Assembly: GCA_947489425.1 (NCBI GenBank)
Contig: CANLDL010000001.1
Coordinates: 372,001-436,000, forward strand
DNA from: an uncultured Pseudomonadales bacterium
GTDB taxonomy: Bacteria; Pseudomonadota; Gammaproteobacteria; Pseudomonadales; Cellvibrionaceae
Direction of reading: 5' to 3'
Length of the DNA stretch: 64,000 nt
The notes beneath the pieces were generated by a model that was not told the DNA's origin, made no database searches, and saw nothing but the letters and a program-made list of their open reading frames with translations. Position numbers and translations under genes: made by a program. Below, one piece after another: positions 9,315 to 18,947 of this stretch. Position 1 is the first letter of the stretch, and every line of letters starts with the position of its first letter.

Positions 9315-9962
9315 TTACTTGGTTTCACTAACAGAGCCGCGCTCGATGATATAGCAATGATCAATAATGCCGGCTGTATGGGTGTAATCTGATTCGGCGA
9401 TTAAAACTGATAAGCCTTCGCCTTTTAGCATGCGGATCACATCAACTAATCGCTTGGATAATGTTGGGGCAACACCTTCGAAAGGCTCGTCCAATAACAG
9501 TAATTTTTTCCCCATCATGAGTGCACGGGCTAGAGCAACTAGTTTTTGTTGGCCACCACTTAAGCTCATTGCTGGTCGAGATGAAAACCCTTTTACCTCT
9601 GGCATAAGAGAGTAAATCCAAGCGAGCCTTGTGATGTCGTCTGCTGTGTTGCTGGCCCAAACGGGTAGCAGAATATTCTCTTCAACACTAAGGTCTGGAA
9701 TCAGTTTTCGGTCTTCGGGCATATAGCCAATATGGAGGTGTGCGCGTTCATAACTCTCGCGTTTTGTTAACTCGTTATCCTCCAACAATATTGATCCAGA
9801 TGTCGCTGCCGACAAACCCATAATGCTGCGCATCAGTGTAGTTTTGCCTGCACCATTACGGCCGATTAATCCCACCATCGTGGCAGTGGGTACCGATAAC
9901 TCAACATCACGAAGAATAGGCGTGTGCGCAATACTTACATTTAGGTCATTGATATCAAGCAT
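9315..9962 (-). CDS. livF: ABC transporter ATPase, LivF family
   Basis: One of two cytoplasmic ATPases powering the importer. Its 215 residues carry Walker A GRNGAGKTTLM, the signature LSGGQQKLVALARAL and Walker B LLLLDEPFEG. The signature and short length are of the LivF type. It overlaps livG by 8 bp. A cognate for branched-chain amino acids cannot be assumed; related transporters carry amides, urea or aromatic acids, and the neighbouring nitrilase points to a nitrogen compound. Confidence 0.9.
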   Translation of the reverse strand: MLDINDLNVSIAHTPILRDVELSVPTATMVGLIGRNGAGKTTLMRSIMGLSAATSGSILLEDNELTKRESYERAHLHIGYMPEDRKLIPDLSVEENILLPVWASNTADDITRLAWIYSLMPEVKGFSSRPAMSLSGGQQKLVALARALMMGKKLLLLDEPFEGVAPTLSKRLVDVIRMLKGEGLSVLIAESDYTHTAGIIDHCYIIERGSVSETK

Positions 9963-10734
9963 TTAAACCTCCGCCTTCTTGATGGGCTATATCTTCACCG
10001 ACAATAAACTCTTTAACTGTTGGCTCTTGTAATACTTCGGCAGTTGGGCCGTCGGCAATAATACGCCCTTCATAAAACGCAATAACTCGATTGGCATACC
10101 GCTCGACAATATCCATATCGTGCTCGATAAACATGGTAGATGCACCAGACTGAAGTACGCCGTTCATTACGGTATCCATTAACTCGAACTTTTCTTCAAT
10201 GGCAACGCCACTTGTAGGCTCATCAAGTAGAAGTAACGAAGGCTTACTCACCATTGCCATAGCAATGTCGAGAAGTTTACGTACCCCTTGCGCTAGAGAA
10301 GCAACGGGATCGTTGGCATACATATCAATATTAAAGTTTTTAAGTACGGTGAAACTATTTTCTGCCGTTTTATTGTTGCGCAAGGGTTGCAAAACACTTG
10401 GCCAGCGAGAGGCTGTTAAAGAAAAAGCGATCATCATGTTTTCGAGTACGCTTAACTCGGGAAAAAGTTGAGCGATTTGAAAGGAGCGACAAATACCTGC
10501 TCGGGTTACTTTGCGTGGTGGATAAGCGGTGATATCAGCGTCTTCAAATAGTATTTTTCCGCTCGATGGTTTTAAATATCCTGTTACCATATTTACAAAA
10601 GTAGTTTTACCGGCACCGTTAGAGCCAATAACGGCGATGATTTCGTTTTCGTAAATATCGACATTAATATCGCCTGCCGCAACTACAGCGCCAAAGTTTT
10701 TTGTCAGGTTCTTTACTTCAAGAATAGGATTCAT
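9955..10734 (-). CDS. livG: ABC transporter ATPase, LivG family
   Basis: Second ATPase of the importer, 259 residues. Walker A is GSNGAGKTTFVN and Walker B LLLLDEPTSG. The signature reads LAQGVRKLLDIAMAM, a divergent form of the LSYGQQR seen in LivG proteins, so this site may be the weaker one in the heterodimer. The C-terminal extension with FYEGRIIADGPTAEVLQ is typical of LivG. It starts 1 bp before the livM stop and overlaps livF, so the set is translated together. Confidence 0.9.
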   Translation of the reverse strand: MNPILEVKNLTKNFGAVVAAGDINVDIYENEIIAVIGSNGAGKTTFVNMVTGYLKPSSGKILFEDADITAYPPRKVTRAGICRSFQIAQLFPELSVLENMMIAFSLTASRWPSVLQPLRNNKTAENSFTVLKNFNIDMYANDPVASLAQGVRKLLDIAMAMVSKPSLLLLDEPTSGVAIEEKFELMDTVMNGVLQSGASTMFIEHDMDIVERYANRVIAFYEGRIIADGPTAEVLQEPTVKEFIVGEDIAHQEGGGLNA

Positions 10735-10735
10735 T

Positions 10736-11737
10736 TTAACTATCCCCTTTTTTTAAGTCTACTGAGGGAGTCTTAGAGGGCGATCCCGATTCTCCACTGC
10801 GTAACTTTTCTTTTAAAGATGAAAATAGTGACCAAATGCCAGAAGGAAAAAATATGATGATAAATATCAACACAACCCCAAGAATTATTTGCCATGCATT
10901 GGGTGCAAGTTCTAGTGCAAAAGTGCGAATAAATTCGAACACTGCAGTACCTACAAAAGGAGCTGCAATATGACTGGTACCACCTAGTAAAGCGATAAAA
11001 ATAAATTCTCCCGATTGGGACCAATACGCCATCTCTGGGCCGATATGGCCTAAGGTGAGCGCCATGAGACCACCACCTAGAGATGCAGTAACAGAGGCTA
11101 TAAGATATTTTGTATAAATTATTGTCTCTGGTGCTACGCCTAGGTATTCCACTCGCACTTCATTGTCGCGCAAGGCTTCCCCTGCAAAACCCATTGGGGA
11201 ACGTAGATAACGTTGACCTAGCCAAATAACAATTCCAGATAATAAACACGCAAAAATATAAATCGCATGATTAGCATTATCTGTGCTCAGGGTGGCGCCT
11301 AAGATTGTGGGTTTTACGATGGTGAAGCCGTCAGTACTGCCCAGTAGCTGACTTTTAGATAATACACCAAATAAAATCATCGAGAGGGCAAGGCTGAACA
11401 TTGCAAAAAATATTTCTCGATATCGCTTCATTAGTAAACCAAGTAGACTACCGGATACTAAACCTGCAACAAGCGCTAAAAACATAAGGCCAAGCAAGTC
11501 GGTTATACCGAGAAATTTACCGCCAAGGCCAACAGCGTAAGCACCGATACAGTAATAGAGTCCTTGGCCGAAAGAGACGATTCCCCCGCGCATTAACACG
11601 GCAACACCAACGACAACTAATGCCTTTGCAAGAATAGATATTGTCAAGAAAGTAAGCCAGCCGGGCAGTATAAAACCTACGGTAATAAGTAATAATGTGG
11701 CGGCAATTATAGTAATGTTAAAATTCTTTTCAGGCAT
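10736..11737 (-). CDS. livM: ABC transporter permease, LivM family
   Basis: Inner-membrane permease with about nine hydrophobic segments. I place the start at the ATG at 11737 (MPEKNFNIT), which overlaps the livH stop as TAATG and has GAGGAGG in front. The longer upstream frame would lie inside livH and adds a non-membrane tail. The family motif is visible in GEALRDNEVRVEYLGV (the EAA-like loop contacting the ATPase). The C-terminal tail is polar and Lys/Ser-rich. Confidence 0.9.
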   Translation of the reverse strand: MPEKNFNITIIAATLLLITVGFILPGWLTFLTISILAKALVVVGVAVLMRGGIVSFGQGLYYCIGAYAVGLGGKFLGITDLLGLMFLALVAGLVSGSLLGLLMKRYREIFFAMFSLALSMILFGVLSKSQLLGSTDGFTIVKPTILGATLSTDNANHAIYIFACLLSGIVIWLGQRYLRSPMGFAGEALRDNEVRVEYLGVAPETIIYTKYLIASVTASLGGGLMALTLGHIGPEMAYWSQSGEFIFIALLGGTSHIAAPFVGTAVFEFIRTFALELAPNAWQIILGVVLIFIIIFFPSGIWSLFSSLKEKLRSGESGSPSKTPSVDLKKGDS

Positions 11738-12633
11738 TAGATCCTCCTCGCTGTAGGTAGTGCAAATAAGCCATGAGGTCGGAAGATAAGTACGCAAGTC
11801 ATAACGCCATAAATGACAAACAGCTCTATTTCAGGTAGCAAATTAACCGCTGCTGCTCGTGCTAAGCCAATTAAAATTGCACCGACTAAAGCCCCTTCAA
11901 TACTACCTAATCCACCGGTTACAACGACGGCAAAGGCAAGCACAATGACCTCGATACCTAGCCCTGGATTAACGGCAATTGCGGGTGCTGCTAAACCGCC
12001 TGCCAGTGCACCTAAACCAGCACCGATAGCAAAAGTGGTGATAAATAAACGTTTTACATTAATGCCGACTAGTTCGGCAGATTCTCGGTCATGAATAACT
12101 GCACGTAATAACTTACCTTTTCGTGTTCGGTTTAAGCCAAACCACAATGCGCCGGCAATTAATGCTGCTACAACAATTAGAATAAGATCGTAATTAACAA
12201 AGGTAAGGCCGCCTATTTTACTACGGCCTAGCATGCCGTAAGGCTGGTAGGCATAGTAGGCTTGAATGCCCCAAATTAGTTTGATGAGGTCTTCGAATAT
12301 TAGCAAGATGCCGTAGGTAACTAGTACCATAATAACTTCATCACGACCGTGTAAAATTCTAAGAATCCCGCGTTCTACGACTAAGCCCGCGACAACCCCA
12401 GCAGAAATAGCCGCTAATAGTAGAATTGCAAAAGCTCCCCAAGCAGGCAAGCCAAGAGTGAAATACCAGCCAACTGCAGAAGCAGCGGCGTAGGCACCAA
12501 TGGCATAAAAGCTACCATGGGCCATGTTTAAAATACGCATCACGCCATAAACAAGTGTTAAGCCTGCAGCGACAATAAACAACCAAGACGCATAGATTAA
12601 ACCATCGATTAAAATTGCAAGAAGCAGTGTCAT
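11737..12633 (-). CDS. livH: ABC transporter permease, LivH family
   Basis: Partner permease of 298 residues with about eight membrane helices. NMAHGSFYAIGAY near residue 36 and RAVIHDRESAELVGINVKR near the middle are standard LivH landmarks, the latter contacting the ATPases. It follows the binding-protein gene after a 95-bp gap containing a strong hairpin, and overlaps livM by one base. Confidence 0.9.
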   Translation of the reverse strand: MTLLLAILIDGLIYASWLFIVAAGLTLVYGVMRILNMAHGSFYAIGAYAAASAVGWYFTLGLPAWGAFAILLLAAISAGVVAGLVVERGILRILHGRDEVIMVLVTYGILLIFEDLIKLIWGIQAYYAYQPYGMLGRSKIGGLTFVNYDLILIVVAALIAGALWFGLNRTRKGKLLRAVIHDRESAELVGINVKRLFITTFAIGAGLGALAGGLAAPAIAVNPGLGIEVIVLAFAVVVTGGLGSIEGALVGAILIGLARAAAVNLLPEIELFVIYGVMTCVLIFRPHGLFALPTARRI

Positions 12634-12662
12634 ATATTTACCCTACACCTATTATTTAATAG

Positions 12663-12713
12663 AGAAGTAAACCTTGTCCATAAGCACACACAACAGACCT
12701 GAGGTTTACTTCT
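12663..12713. repeat. intercistronic inverted repeat between binding-protein and permease genes
   Basis: AGAAGTAAACCT (12663-12674) and AGGTTTACTTCT (12702-12713) form a perfect 12-bp stem with a 27-base loop. In the minus-strand transcript it follows the substrate-binding-protein stop codon. Such hairpins often stabilise the upstream message or partly end transcription, so that binding protein exceeds permease. No long T run follows on the minus strand. Confidence 0.6.
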
Positions 12714-12728
12714 TTATCAATTACACTG

Positions 12729-14042
12729 TTATTGTTTACATTGCGCGCCGAGGAAACCTGACTTGATCCAATCAGAGCTACTGGTGCCTGCAGGAGGGTT
12801 AACACATTCGGCACTATAACGACGAACATTTTTAAGCGAAGGCTTTCCATCAACTAGTGTAAAGGTTCCATAGCCAACCCCTGTTATTGCTTGGTGGCCA
12901 TTAGCGCGAGCCATTTTTATGGTTCCCGCAGGTGAAGCGTATTCTATGCCTTTCATAGCAGCGCGAACTTCGTCCATCGCCGGTGCTCCACCTTTTGCTT
13001 TGGCAGCTTTGTCGGCAGCGGCTTTAAGTGCGAGCACTGATTGAGCCATGTAATATGCTGGGAAGGTTGGGTTTTCACCATAAGCTTTTTTGTAAGCGTT
13101 GCGGAACCAGGTGTTTAGTTCAGACTCAGGAGCAAACATATCACCTTGACCGCGAGCACCAATAACCGTGCCTTCAGGAATTTGGTCTGCCAAGCTATAA
13201 AAAGCTGTTCCACCCGTGGTAAGCAGTAATGTCTGGTCGTCGAATACACCTCGAGGAGCGCCTTGAAGTATTAGTGCTTCCATGTCTCCGCCCCAAAAAC
13301 TAGAGTGAACCACATCGGCTCCTGAGCGTGCTAATGCGGTTAGCTCAGCACCATATTGGCCTGCAAAGATTTTTGGAAATTGTTTTGTTTTAACCGAAAC
13401 GGCGGGCTTTATCTGGTCCAAGGACTCTTTAAAGTCGCGCCAAGAATCCTGTCCCCATGCGTAGTTTTGATTCATACCCGAGATGGATTTTAGTTTTGGG
13501 TTTAGCGATGTGATATAACGCGCTGCAGCAATATTTTCTACGTCTTGAGATGCCATGGTACGGAAAACATACTTGCGTGCTCCTTCTTCAAAAATTCTTG
13601 TGCTACCGCAGTAATAAAGCAAAGTTAACGTTTTTAGCTCCTCTGCAACGGGCGTAATTGCCAAACAAGAGCCCGATGAGGCGTAACCAATAACGGCATC
13701 GACACCTTGACGCTGAACTAAATTACGGTATTCGGTAACGCGGGCCGCAGAATCAACCGCTTCATCACTATAAACCGGTGCAACCGGGCGGCCACCAGCG
13801 CCTTTTCCTGAGTTGCTATATGAGCCAGGTAATGTGCCTTCGTTGATAGCTTTAATAATTACGTCGGCTCCGTTACGAGAAGGAATACCCACTGGGCCAG
13901 AAGCTCCACCGGAATAGAATGAAACCAGCCCAAGCTTTAATGGATCATCTGAAGCGGCGTTAACGGCGACGCAAATGGTAGATAAGGTCAGTGATACAAC
14001 CATGTGTTTGCAAAAACGTGTGGCTTTGATAGAAAGACTCAT
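12729..14042 (-). CDS. periplasmic substrate-binding protein of the nitrilase-linked ABC importer
   Basis: Captures the substrate in the periplasm for LivHMGF. The 437 residues start with a signal peptide (SLTLSTICVAVNA, cleavage after about residue 29) followed by DPLKLGLVSFYSGGASGPVG, the usual opening of a Leu/Ile/Val-type periplasmic binding fold. It is longer than classic LivJ (about 365) and closer in size to amide or aromatic-compound binding proteins. It is the first gene of the operon, divergent from the TrmB-like regulator. The substrate is not known. Confidence 0.9.
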   Translation of the reverse strand: MSLSIKATRFCKHMVVSLTLSTICVAVNAASDDPLKLGLVSFYSGGASGPVGIPSRNGADVIIKAINEGTLPGSYSNSGKGAGGRPVAPVYSDEAVDSAARVTEYRNLVQRQGVDAVIGYASSGSCLAITPVAEELKTLTLLYYCGSTRIFEEGARKYVFRTMASQDVENIAAARYITSLNPKLKSISGMNQNYAWGQDSWRDFKESLDQIKPAVSVKTKQFPKIFAGQYGAELTALARSGADVVHSSFWGGDMEALILQGAPRGVFDDQTLLLTTGGTAFYSLADQIPEGTVIGARGQGDMFAPESELNTWFRNAYKKAYGENPTFPAYYMAQSVLALKAAADKAAKAKGGAPAMDEVRAAMKGIEYASPAGTIKMARANGHQAITGVGYGTFTLVDGKPSLKNVRRYSAECVNPPAGTSSSDWIKSGFLGAQCKQ

Positions 14043-14366
14043 AACTGTTATTCCTCCTTAGAATATGTGGCAGATTATTTTTATCAAGTTATTGTCGGTA
14101 AAGATCTAACAATCTTGTAATTATTTTAATTTTACAGCTTGCTGGTGTTAATGTTACCCGCGAATATGCTTTTTTGTCAATAATTTTAGACGAATTGAAT
14201 TGCTTGGATGTTTAAATGTTCGGCTTTAAATTAAGTATTTTTCTGATATGTGTTTGTATGTTGCCATTTTATGTCGATAAAATTCGACAATTTAAACGAG
14301 TGACATGACCGTCTGTTTTATGATAAAGTTTAGTCTGTTTTTTTCGACAGAAACTGGGGGAGTGTT
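14043..14366. other. 324-bp divergent control region for the nitrilase/ABC operon
   Basis: Holds the promoters of the binding-protein operon and of the TrmB-like regulator. Repeated TGTC/GACA half-sites are seen: the perfect repeat at 14272-14289, an inverted TCTGT-N8-ACAGA at 14334-14351 that includes another TCGACA, and a looser TGTCAATAATTTTAGACG near 14176. No coding frame is credible. Confidence 0.6.
14272..14289. promoter_or_regulatory. candidate operator, perfect inverted repeat TGTCGA-N6-TCGACA
   Basis: TGTCGA at 14272-14277 and TCGACA at 14284-14289 are exact reverse complements separated by TAAAAT. The second arm recurs at 14344-14349, just before the regulator's ribosome-binding site. 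Binding by the adjacent TrmB-like protein is inferred from position. Confidence 0.55.
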
Positions 14367-15101
14367 GTGATTTTAAATTTATTAGACCAGCTAGGGCTTT
14401 CTGGAAAAAAGGGGCGCTTTTATTTGGCCGCATTAGAGTTAGGGGAGGCCCCCGTTCATAGTGTAGCTAAGCGTGCAGGTATAGGCCGAACAACTGCATA
14501 CGACATTTTATCCAGCCTTATGAAGCAGGGGTTATTAAGTCAAATTGAAAAGTCTGGTCGAACCTGTGTTGTTGCTGAAGATCCAGCCGTGCTCATCGCT
14601 AATCTTGATGAGCAGCGCAGAACGCTAGATGCGGCTCTTCCAGAGATTCGTGCCGTATATAATCGCTCAAGTGTAAAGCCACGCATACATTACTATGAAG
14701 GCGAAGATGGTATCATTTCAGTATTGAATGAAACATTGAATTGTCGTTCTGGGGAGCTATACGGAATACTTTCTATGGTTGAGTTACTCAATACGCCAGG
14801 GGAAGGTTTTATGCGGCAATATATTCAGCGAAGAGCTGATGCTAACCTTAATTTACGGGTGGTCCGTTCACGAGAAGAGGAGGTTAGTAACCTATGGGAG
14901 ACAAAGGCTGAAGAACTTCGGGAAGTTCGTTTTGCTCCCGACAATACTCGATTCACAATGACATCCTATATCTATGACGATACTGTTTCTCTTGTTTCAT
15001 CTAGCAAAGAAAGTTTTGCCGTTAGAATTGAAAGTGCGGAATTTGCCCGCCTTCAAAAAACACTCTTCGAAACACTTTGGGTTGCCAGCGAGGATGCATA
15101 A
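14367..15101 (+). CDS. TrmB-like transcriptional regulator
   Basis: Sugar- or ligand-sensing regulator of 244 residues. The N-terminal winged helix is readable in LGLSGKKGRFYLAALELGEAPVHSVAKRAGIGRTTAYDILSSLMKQGLL, typical of TrmB, and the C-terminal part (from about 100, RIHYYEGEDGI...) matches the phospholipase-D-like effector domain of this family. The start is the GTG at 14367 with GGGGGAG before it. Its divergent position makes it the probable regulator of the ABC/nitrilase operon; sign of control and effector are unknown. Confidence 0.82.
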   Translation: MILNLLDQLGLSGKKGRFYLAALELGEAPVHSVAKRAGIGRTTAYDILSSLMKQGLLSQIEKSGRTCVVAEDPAVLIANLDEQRRTLDAALPEIRAVYNRSSVKPRIHYYEGEDGIISVLNETLNCRSGELYGILSMVELLNTPGEGFMRQYIQRRADANLNLRVVRSREEEVSNLWETKAEELREVRFAPDNTRFTMTSYIYDDTVSLVSSSKESFAVRIESAEFARLQKTLFETLWVASEDA

Positions 15102-15522
15102 AGGAGGCGTAGGAGGTATAAATAAACTTAAGCAGCATTAAGTGAGAAAGTTATCTAGCCTACTTAGGTTCACAAGGCATGTACTCGCTTAACTTGCTTA
15201 TGCTTTTTTTACAATAATACTCTGTGTTACTACTTAGCCATTGAAGTAAAGTGTTAAAACTCATAGCTTCAACTACTAGCTATCAAGGAGGGCAAGCTCC
15301 TATACTGATTGACTGTATCTTATTTTGATATCAGACTGGCTTCTCAGCTCTATCCTCTGGCTTCGCTTTTGAGTCAGAGCGACTCAATTGTTATATAAGT
15401 TTAATGTTCCTATCTGAACTATTCCCTCTTAGTACTGCCAAATCGTCATGTTTTACGTGAAGTTACTCTATATTTTGCTAAGAAATAACTAGCCTTTTTG
15501 TCTGTATGTAACGGTTGTATCG
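15102..15522. other. 421-bp gap with no recognised feature
   Basis: Between the TrmB-like gene and the YeiH-type gene. I see no coding frame, strong hairpin or RNA gene here. Two GGAGG-like sequences just after the TrmB stop have no usable start codon. Confidence 0.5.
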
Positions 15523-16454
15523 ATGTTGAATTTACCCACACCTATAAAATCCGCTTTCTTTTTTTTGCTTTTGCTATTAGTGGTTACTGGCTTAGTAGGT
15601 GTATCAATGAGCTTGCTACTAGGTTTAGCATTTTCTTTGTTAATTGTTAATCCATTTGGCCGGGATGCCTTGAAAATTTCTGGAATAACCTTAAGTGCGA
15701 GTATTGTTGTTTTAGGTTTAACTTTAAATATTAAAGAAGTAGTTAGTACGGCTCAAAGTAGTTTTTTTATTACGCTAACCACAATAATATTTGCTTTAGG
15801 TTGTGGTTTATTATTGGGGCATTTATTTAAGCTCGAGAAAAATTAGCGTTACTAATTGCAGGAGGCACAGCTATTTGTGGCTGTAGTGCGATTGCTGCGC
15901 TAGTACCATCTATCCAAGCGAAGTCTTCAGATATTTTAGTAGCCGTTACCGTTGTTTTTTTACTGAATGCCTTGGGTTTAATTATATATCCAGAACTAGG
16001 TGCCTACTTAGGTTTAAGTCAACAGGATTTTGGATTGTGGGCTGCACTAGGCATACACGACACAAGCTCCGTTATCGGTGCAGCTAGTCACTACGGTGAT
16101 GAATCGTTAAAAGTGGCGACTACAACTAAACTTGCGCGAGCATTATGGATTATTCCTCTTGTCTTTATCGCTGCCTTTACATTTAAAGGTGATAATAAAT
16201 CTGCTAAGTTTCCAAAATTTATTTTATTTTTTATTGTTGCAAGCCTTGCCGCTAGTTTTATTCCCTTTTTAGAAACTGTTATGCCTTTGGTATTAGCTGT
16301 TTCAAAAACAGGGATGGCTGTCAGCCTTTTCTTAATTGGTAGTTCTTTTACAAGAGAAAAAATAAAAGAAGTAAAACCCAGCGCTTTGTGGCAAGGTCTT
16401 ACTTTGTGGATTATGGTTTCATTTTTTTCTTTTTGGATGATTAAGGTTTTTTAA
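15523..16454 (+). pseudogene. YeiH-type putative sulfate exporter, frameshifted
   Basis: Ten-helix inner-membrane protein of the YeiH/UPF0324 family (putative sulfate exporter), split into two frames. The first, from ATG 15523, ends LFKLEKN-stop at 15846. Restoring one A in the run at about 15837-15842 gives EKKLALLIAGGTAICGCS, the conserved family motif, and leads directly into the second frame, which runs to 16454. The break is a one-base loss in a homopolymer. It may be a true mutation, a sequencing error or, less likely, recoding. Both halves are otherwise free of stops, so any inactivation is recent. Confidence 0.8.
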
Positions 16455-16519
16455 ACCAGTTACCTGATAGATAAAGAGTATTTACACGTAATGAATTAAT
16501 GACTACTATTTTTATACTA

Positions 16520-18823
16520 CTAGGATGCAAGCTTAGTAGTGTTTTCTTGATGTTGTTTTTGGCGCAGTTTTTTAGCGGCACTCACCATACTTTTTAAAGC
16601 AGGGGTTACTTCGCACCACTGTCTCGTCTTTAACCCGCAATCAGGATTGATCCATAATCGCTCGACTGGTATTTTTTCACAGGCTTTTTCTATTAACGAA
16701 ATTATATCAGCCTCGTTAGGAATATTAGGTGAGTGAATATCGTACACACCAGGTCCAATTTCATTCGGGTAGTTAATATCATCAAAGGCATCGAGTAATT
16801 TAGTATCAGAGCGAGATGTCTCTATAGTAATGACATCGGCATCCATATTAATAATGGCTTCTATGATGTCATTGAATTCGGAATAGCACATATGTGTATG
16901 AATTTGTGTCTCATCTTTTACGCCATTTGCACAAATTTTAAATGATTCAATTGCCCAGCTTAAATATTCTTGCCATTGGGATTTCCTCAACGGTAAGCCC
17001 TCTCGCAGGGCGGCTTCATCAATTTGTATAACAGTTATACCTGCTCGTTCTAGATCTAACACCTCTTCGCGAATAGCCAACGCCAGTTGTTGGCATGTTT
17101 CTTTTAAAGGTTGATCATCTCTGACAAAAGACCAGTTCAGTAGTGTCACAGGGCCTGTTAGCATGCCTTTAACGGTTTTTTCTGTTAAAGATTGCGCGTA
17201 CTGTAACCAATCTGTCGTCATGGGTTTTGATCGAGATATATCGCCAAAGATAATAGGCGGTTTAACACAGCGAGAACCATAGGATTGTACCCACCCATAC
17301 TGGCTAAAAATATAACCCTCTAGTTGTTCTCCAAAATACTCAACCATATCGTTGCGTTCAGCCTCCCCATGTACTAATACATCGATACCAAGGCTTTCTT
17401 GCTTCCGTATTGTTTGTTCTATTTCATTTTTAATGGCCGATACATAAGAATTAACATCCAATGCATTATTTTTAAATTGCGAGCGAACTGCTCGTATCTC
17501 TTTGGTTTGAGGGAAAGAGCCAATAGTCGTTGTTGGAAACAGTGGCAACTTTAGATGCTGGCGTTGCTTAAAAATGCGTTGTTCATATTTACTTTTGCGT
17601 GCGCCTAACTCTGGTGTTATCTTTTTGAGCGCATTTTTAACGTCATTGTTAGTCACTTGAGTTGATTGCTTTCGACTATTAATAGCCTCTGAATTTAGCG
17701 TAAGGGCCTCTTCTACACAATATTTTCCTTGGTTAAGTGCAGTGGCGATTATGCTTAGCTCTTCTATTTTTTGAACAGCAAAGGCCAGCCAGTTTTTAAT
17801 ATCTGGCTCAATGTTGGTCTCCATTGTGAGATCAACGGGGACATGCAAAAGTGAGCAGGAAGGTGCTAGCCATAACCTATTGGGTAGTTTTTTTGCGATA
17901 GGCTTTAGCCAATTAATACATTGGTTTAGGTCGGTTTTCCAAATATTTCTACCATCTATAACGCCCAGTGATAACACCTTGTGAGAGGGTAGCCAATCGA
18001 TGACCTTACTGACTTCGTCTTTGGCATTAATCGTATCTATATGGATGCCTGCGACAGGTAAATTACAAGCAAGCTGTAAATTCTCTTGTAGTTGACCAAA
18101 ATAAGTCGTTAATAATAATTTTATATCTCTCGTTTGCAATCGATAGTATGCCTTTTCAAAGGCTTGGCGCCATTCAGGCGATAGCTCCGTCACTAGAGCG
18201 GGTTCATCTATTTGTAGCCATTCAATCCCAATGCCTGCTAATTCATTAAAAAGCTCAGCATAAACTGACAAAAGTGGCTCTAAAAAGTCTAATTTATCGG
18301 AGTTGTCTTTTGTTTTACTTAAGTATAAATAAGTGACCGGCCCAATAATAACGGGTTTAGGATTAATCCCTTGTGCTTTGGCTTCTTCTATTTGCGCAAA
18401 CAAATGCTCTGTATTGAGTGTAAATGTCGTCCCTGCAGTGATCTCCGGCACAATGTAGTGGTAATTAGTATCAAACCACTTTGTCATTTCCCCTGCGTGT
18501 GTACAGGCACAATCATTATTATGGGCACGCCCACGTGCGATGCGAAAATAATTATCTAATTGACTGCCATTTAAATTTTCAGCGCGTGTGGGTAAATTTC
18601 CCAGTAGAAAGCTGGTATCCAGCACGTGGTCATAAAAGGAAAAATCACCAACTGAGGCATAATCTAATTTGGCTTGGTACTCCCAGCCTTCTTGCCTGAG
18701 TTGCCGCCCTTGCTCTTCTAATTGTTCGGCATTTATTGCTTTTTTCCAGTAGGATTCTTGTGCAAATTTTAATTCTCGGTTTTTACCAATACGTGAAAAA
18801 CCTAAGTTATGTGTAGTGACCAT
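16520..18823 (-). CDS. metE: cobalamin-independent methionine synthase
   Basis: Transfers methyl from 5-methyltetrahydropteroyltriglutamate to homocysteine, the last step of methionine synthesis. At 767 residues it is full length. The N-terminal half starts with [21 protein letters not shown], and the catalytic half starts near 435 ([19 protein letters not shown]). The zinc site is present: THMCYSEF (His and Cys), the Glu in IETSRSD and the second Cys in [11 protein letters not shown]. It is divergent from metR, the usual arrangement. No cobalamin riboswitch was seen upstream. Confidence 0.97.
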   Translation of the reverse strand: MVTTHNLGFSRIGKNRELKFAQESYWKKAINAEQLEEQGRQLRQEGWEYQAKLDYASVGDFSFYDHVLDTSFLLGNLPTRAENLNGSQLDNYFRIARGRAHNNDCACTHAGEMTKWFDTNYHYIVPEITAGTTFTLNTEHLFAQIEEAKAQGINPKPVIIGPVTYLYLSKTKDNSDKLDFLEPLLSVYAELFNELAGIGIEWLQIDEPALVTELSPEWRQAFEKAYYRLQTRDIKLLLTTYFGQLQENLQLACNLPVAGIHIDTINAKDEVSKVIDWLPSHKVLSLGVIDGRNIWKTDLNQCINWLKPIAKKLPNRLWLAPSCSLLHVPVDLTMETNIEPDIKNWLAFAVQKIEELSIIATALNQGKYCVEEALTLNSEAINSRKQSTQVTNNDVKNALKKITPELGARKSKYEQRIFKQRQHLKLPLFPTTTIGSFPQTKEIRAVRSQFKNNALDVNSYVSAIKNEIEQTIRKQESLGIDVLVHGEAERNDMVEYFGEQLEGYIFSQYGWVQSYGSRCVKPPIIFGDISRSKPMTTDWLQYAQSLTEKTVKGMLTGPVTLLNWSFVRDDQPLKETCQQLALAIREEVLDLERAGITVIQIDEAALREGLPLRKSQWQEYLSWAIESFKICANGVKDETQIHTHMCYSEFNDIIEAIINMDADVITIETSRSDTKLLDAFDDINYPNEIGPGVYDIHSPNIPNEADIISLIEKACEKIPVERLWINPDCGLKTRQWCEVTPALKSMVSAAKKLRQKQHQENTTKLAS

Positions 18824-18947
18824 CTGAGCGCCTTTGCTATATAAATTGTCGTGAATAAAGAACGAGGCCAGTTTAATGATTATGATCTATGACGAATAAT
18901 GGTATTATCTAATGTATTGATTAATTTTATTCATGGGTTGATTGTCA

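Noticed and set aside
18824..18947. Possible cobalamin riboswitch or MetR site upstream of metE
   Set aside because: The gap is too short for a cobalamin riboswitch and no clear TGAAN5TTCA match was found.
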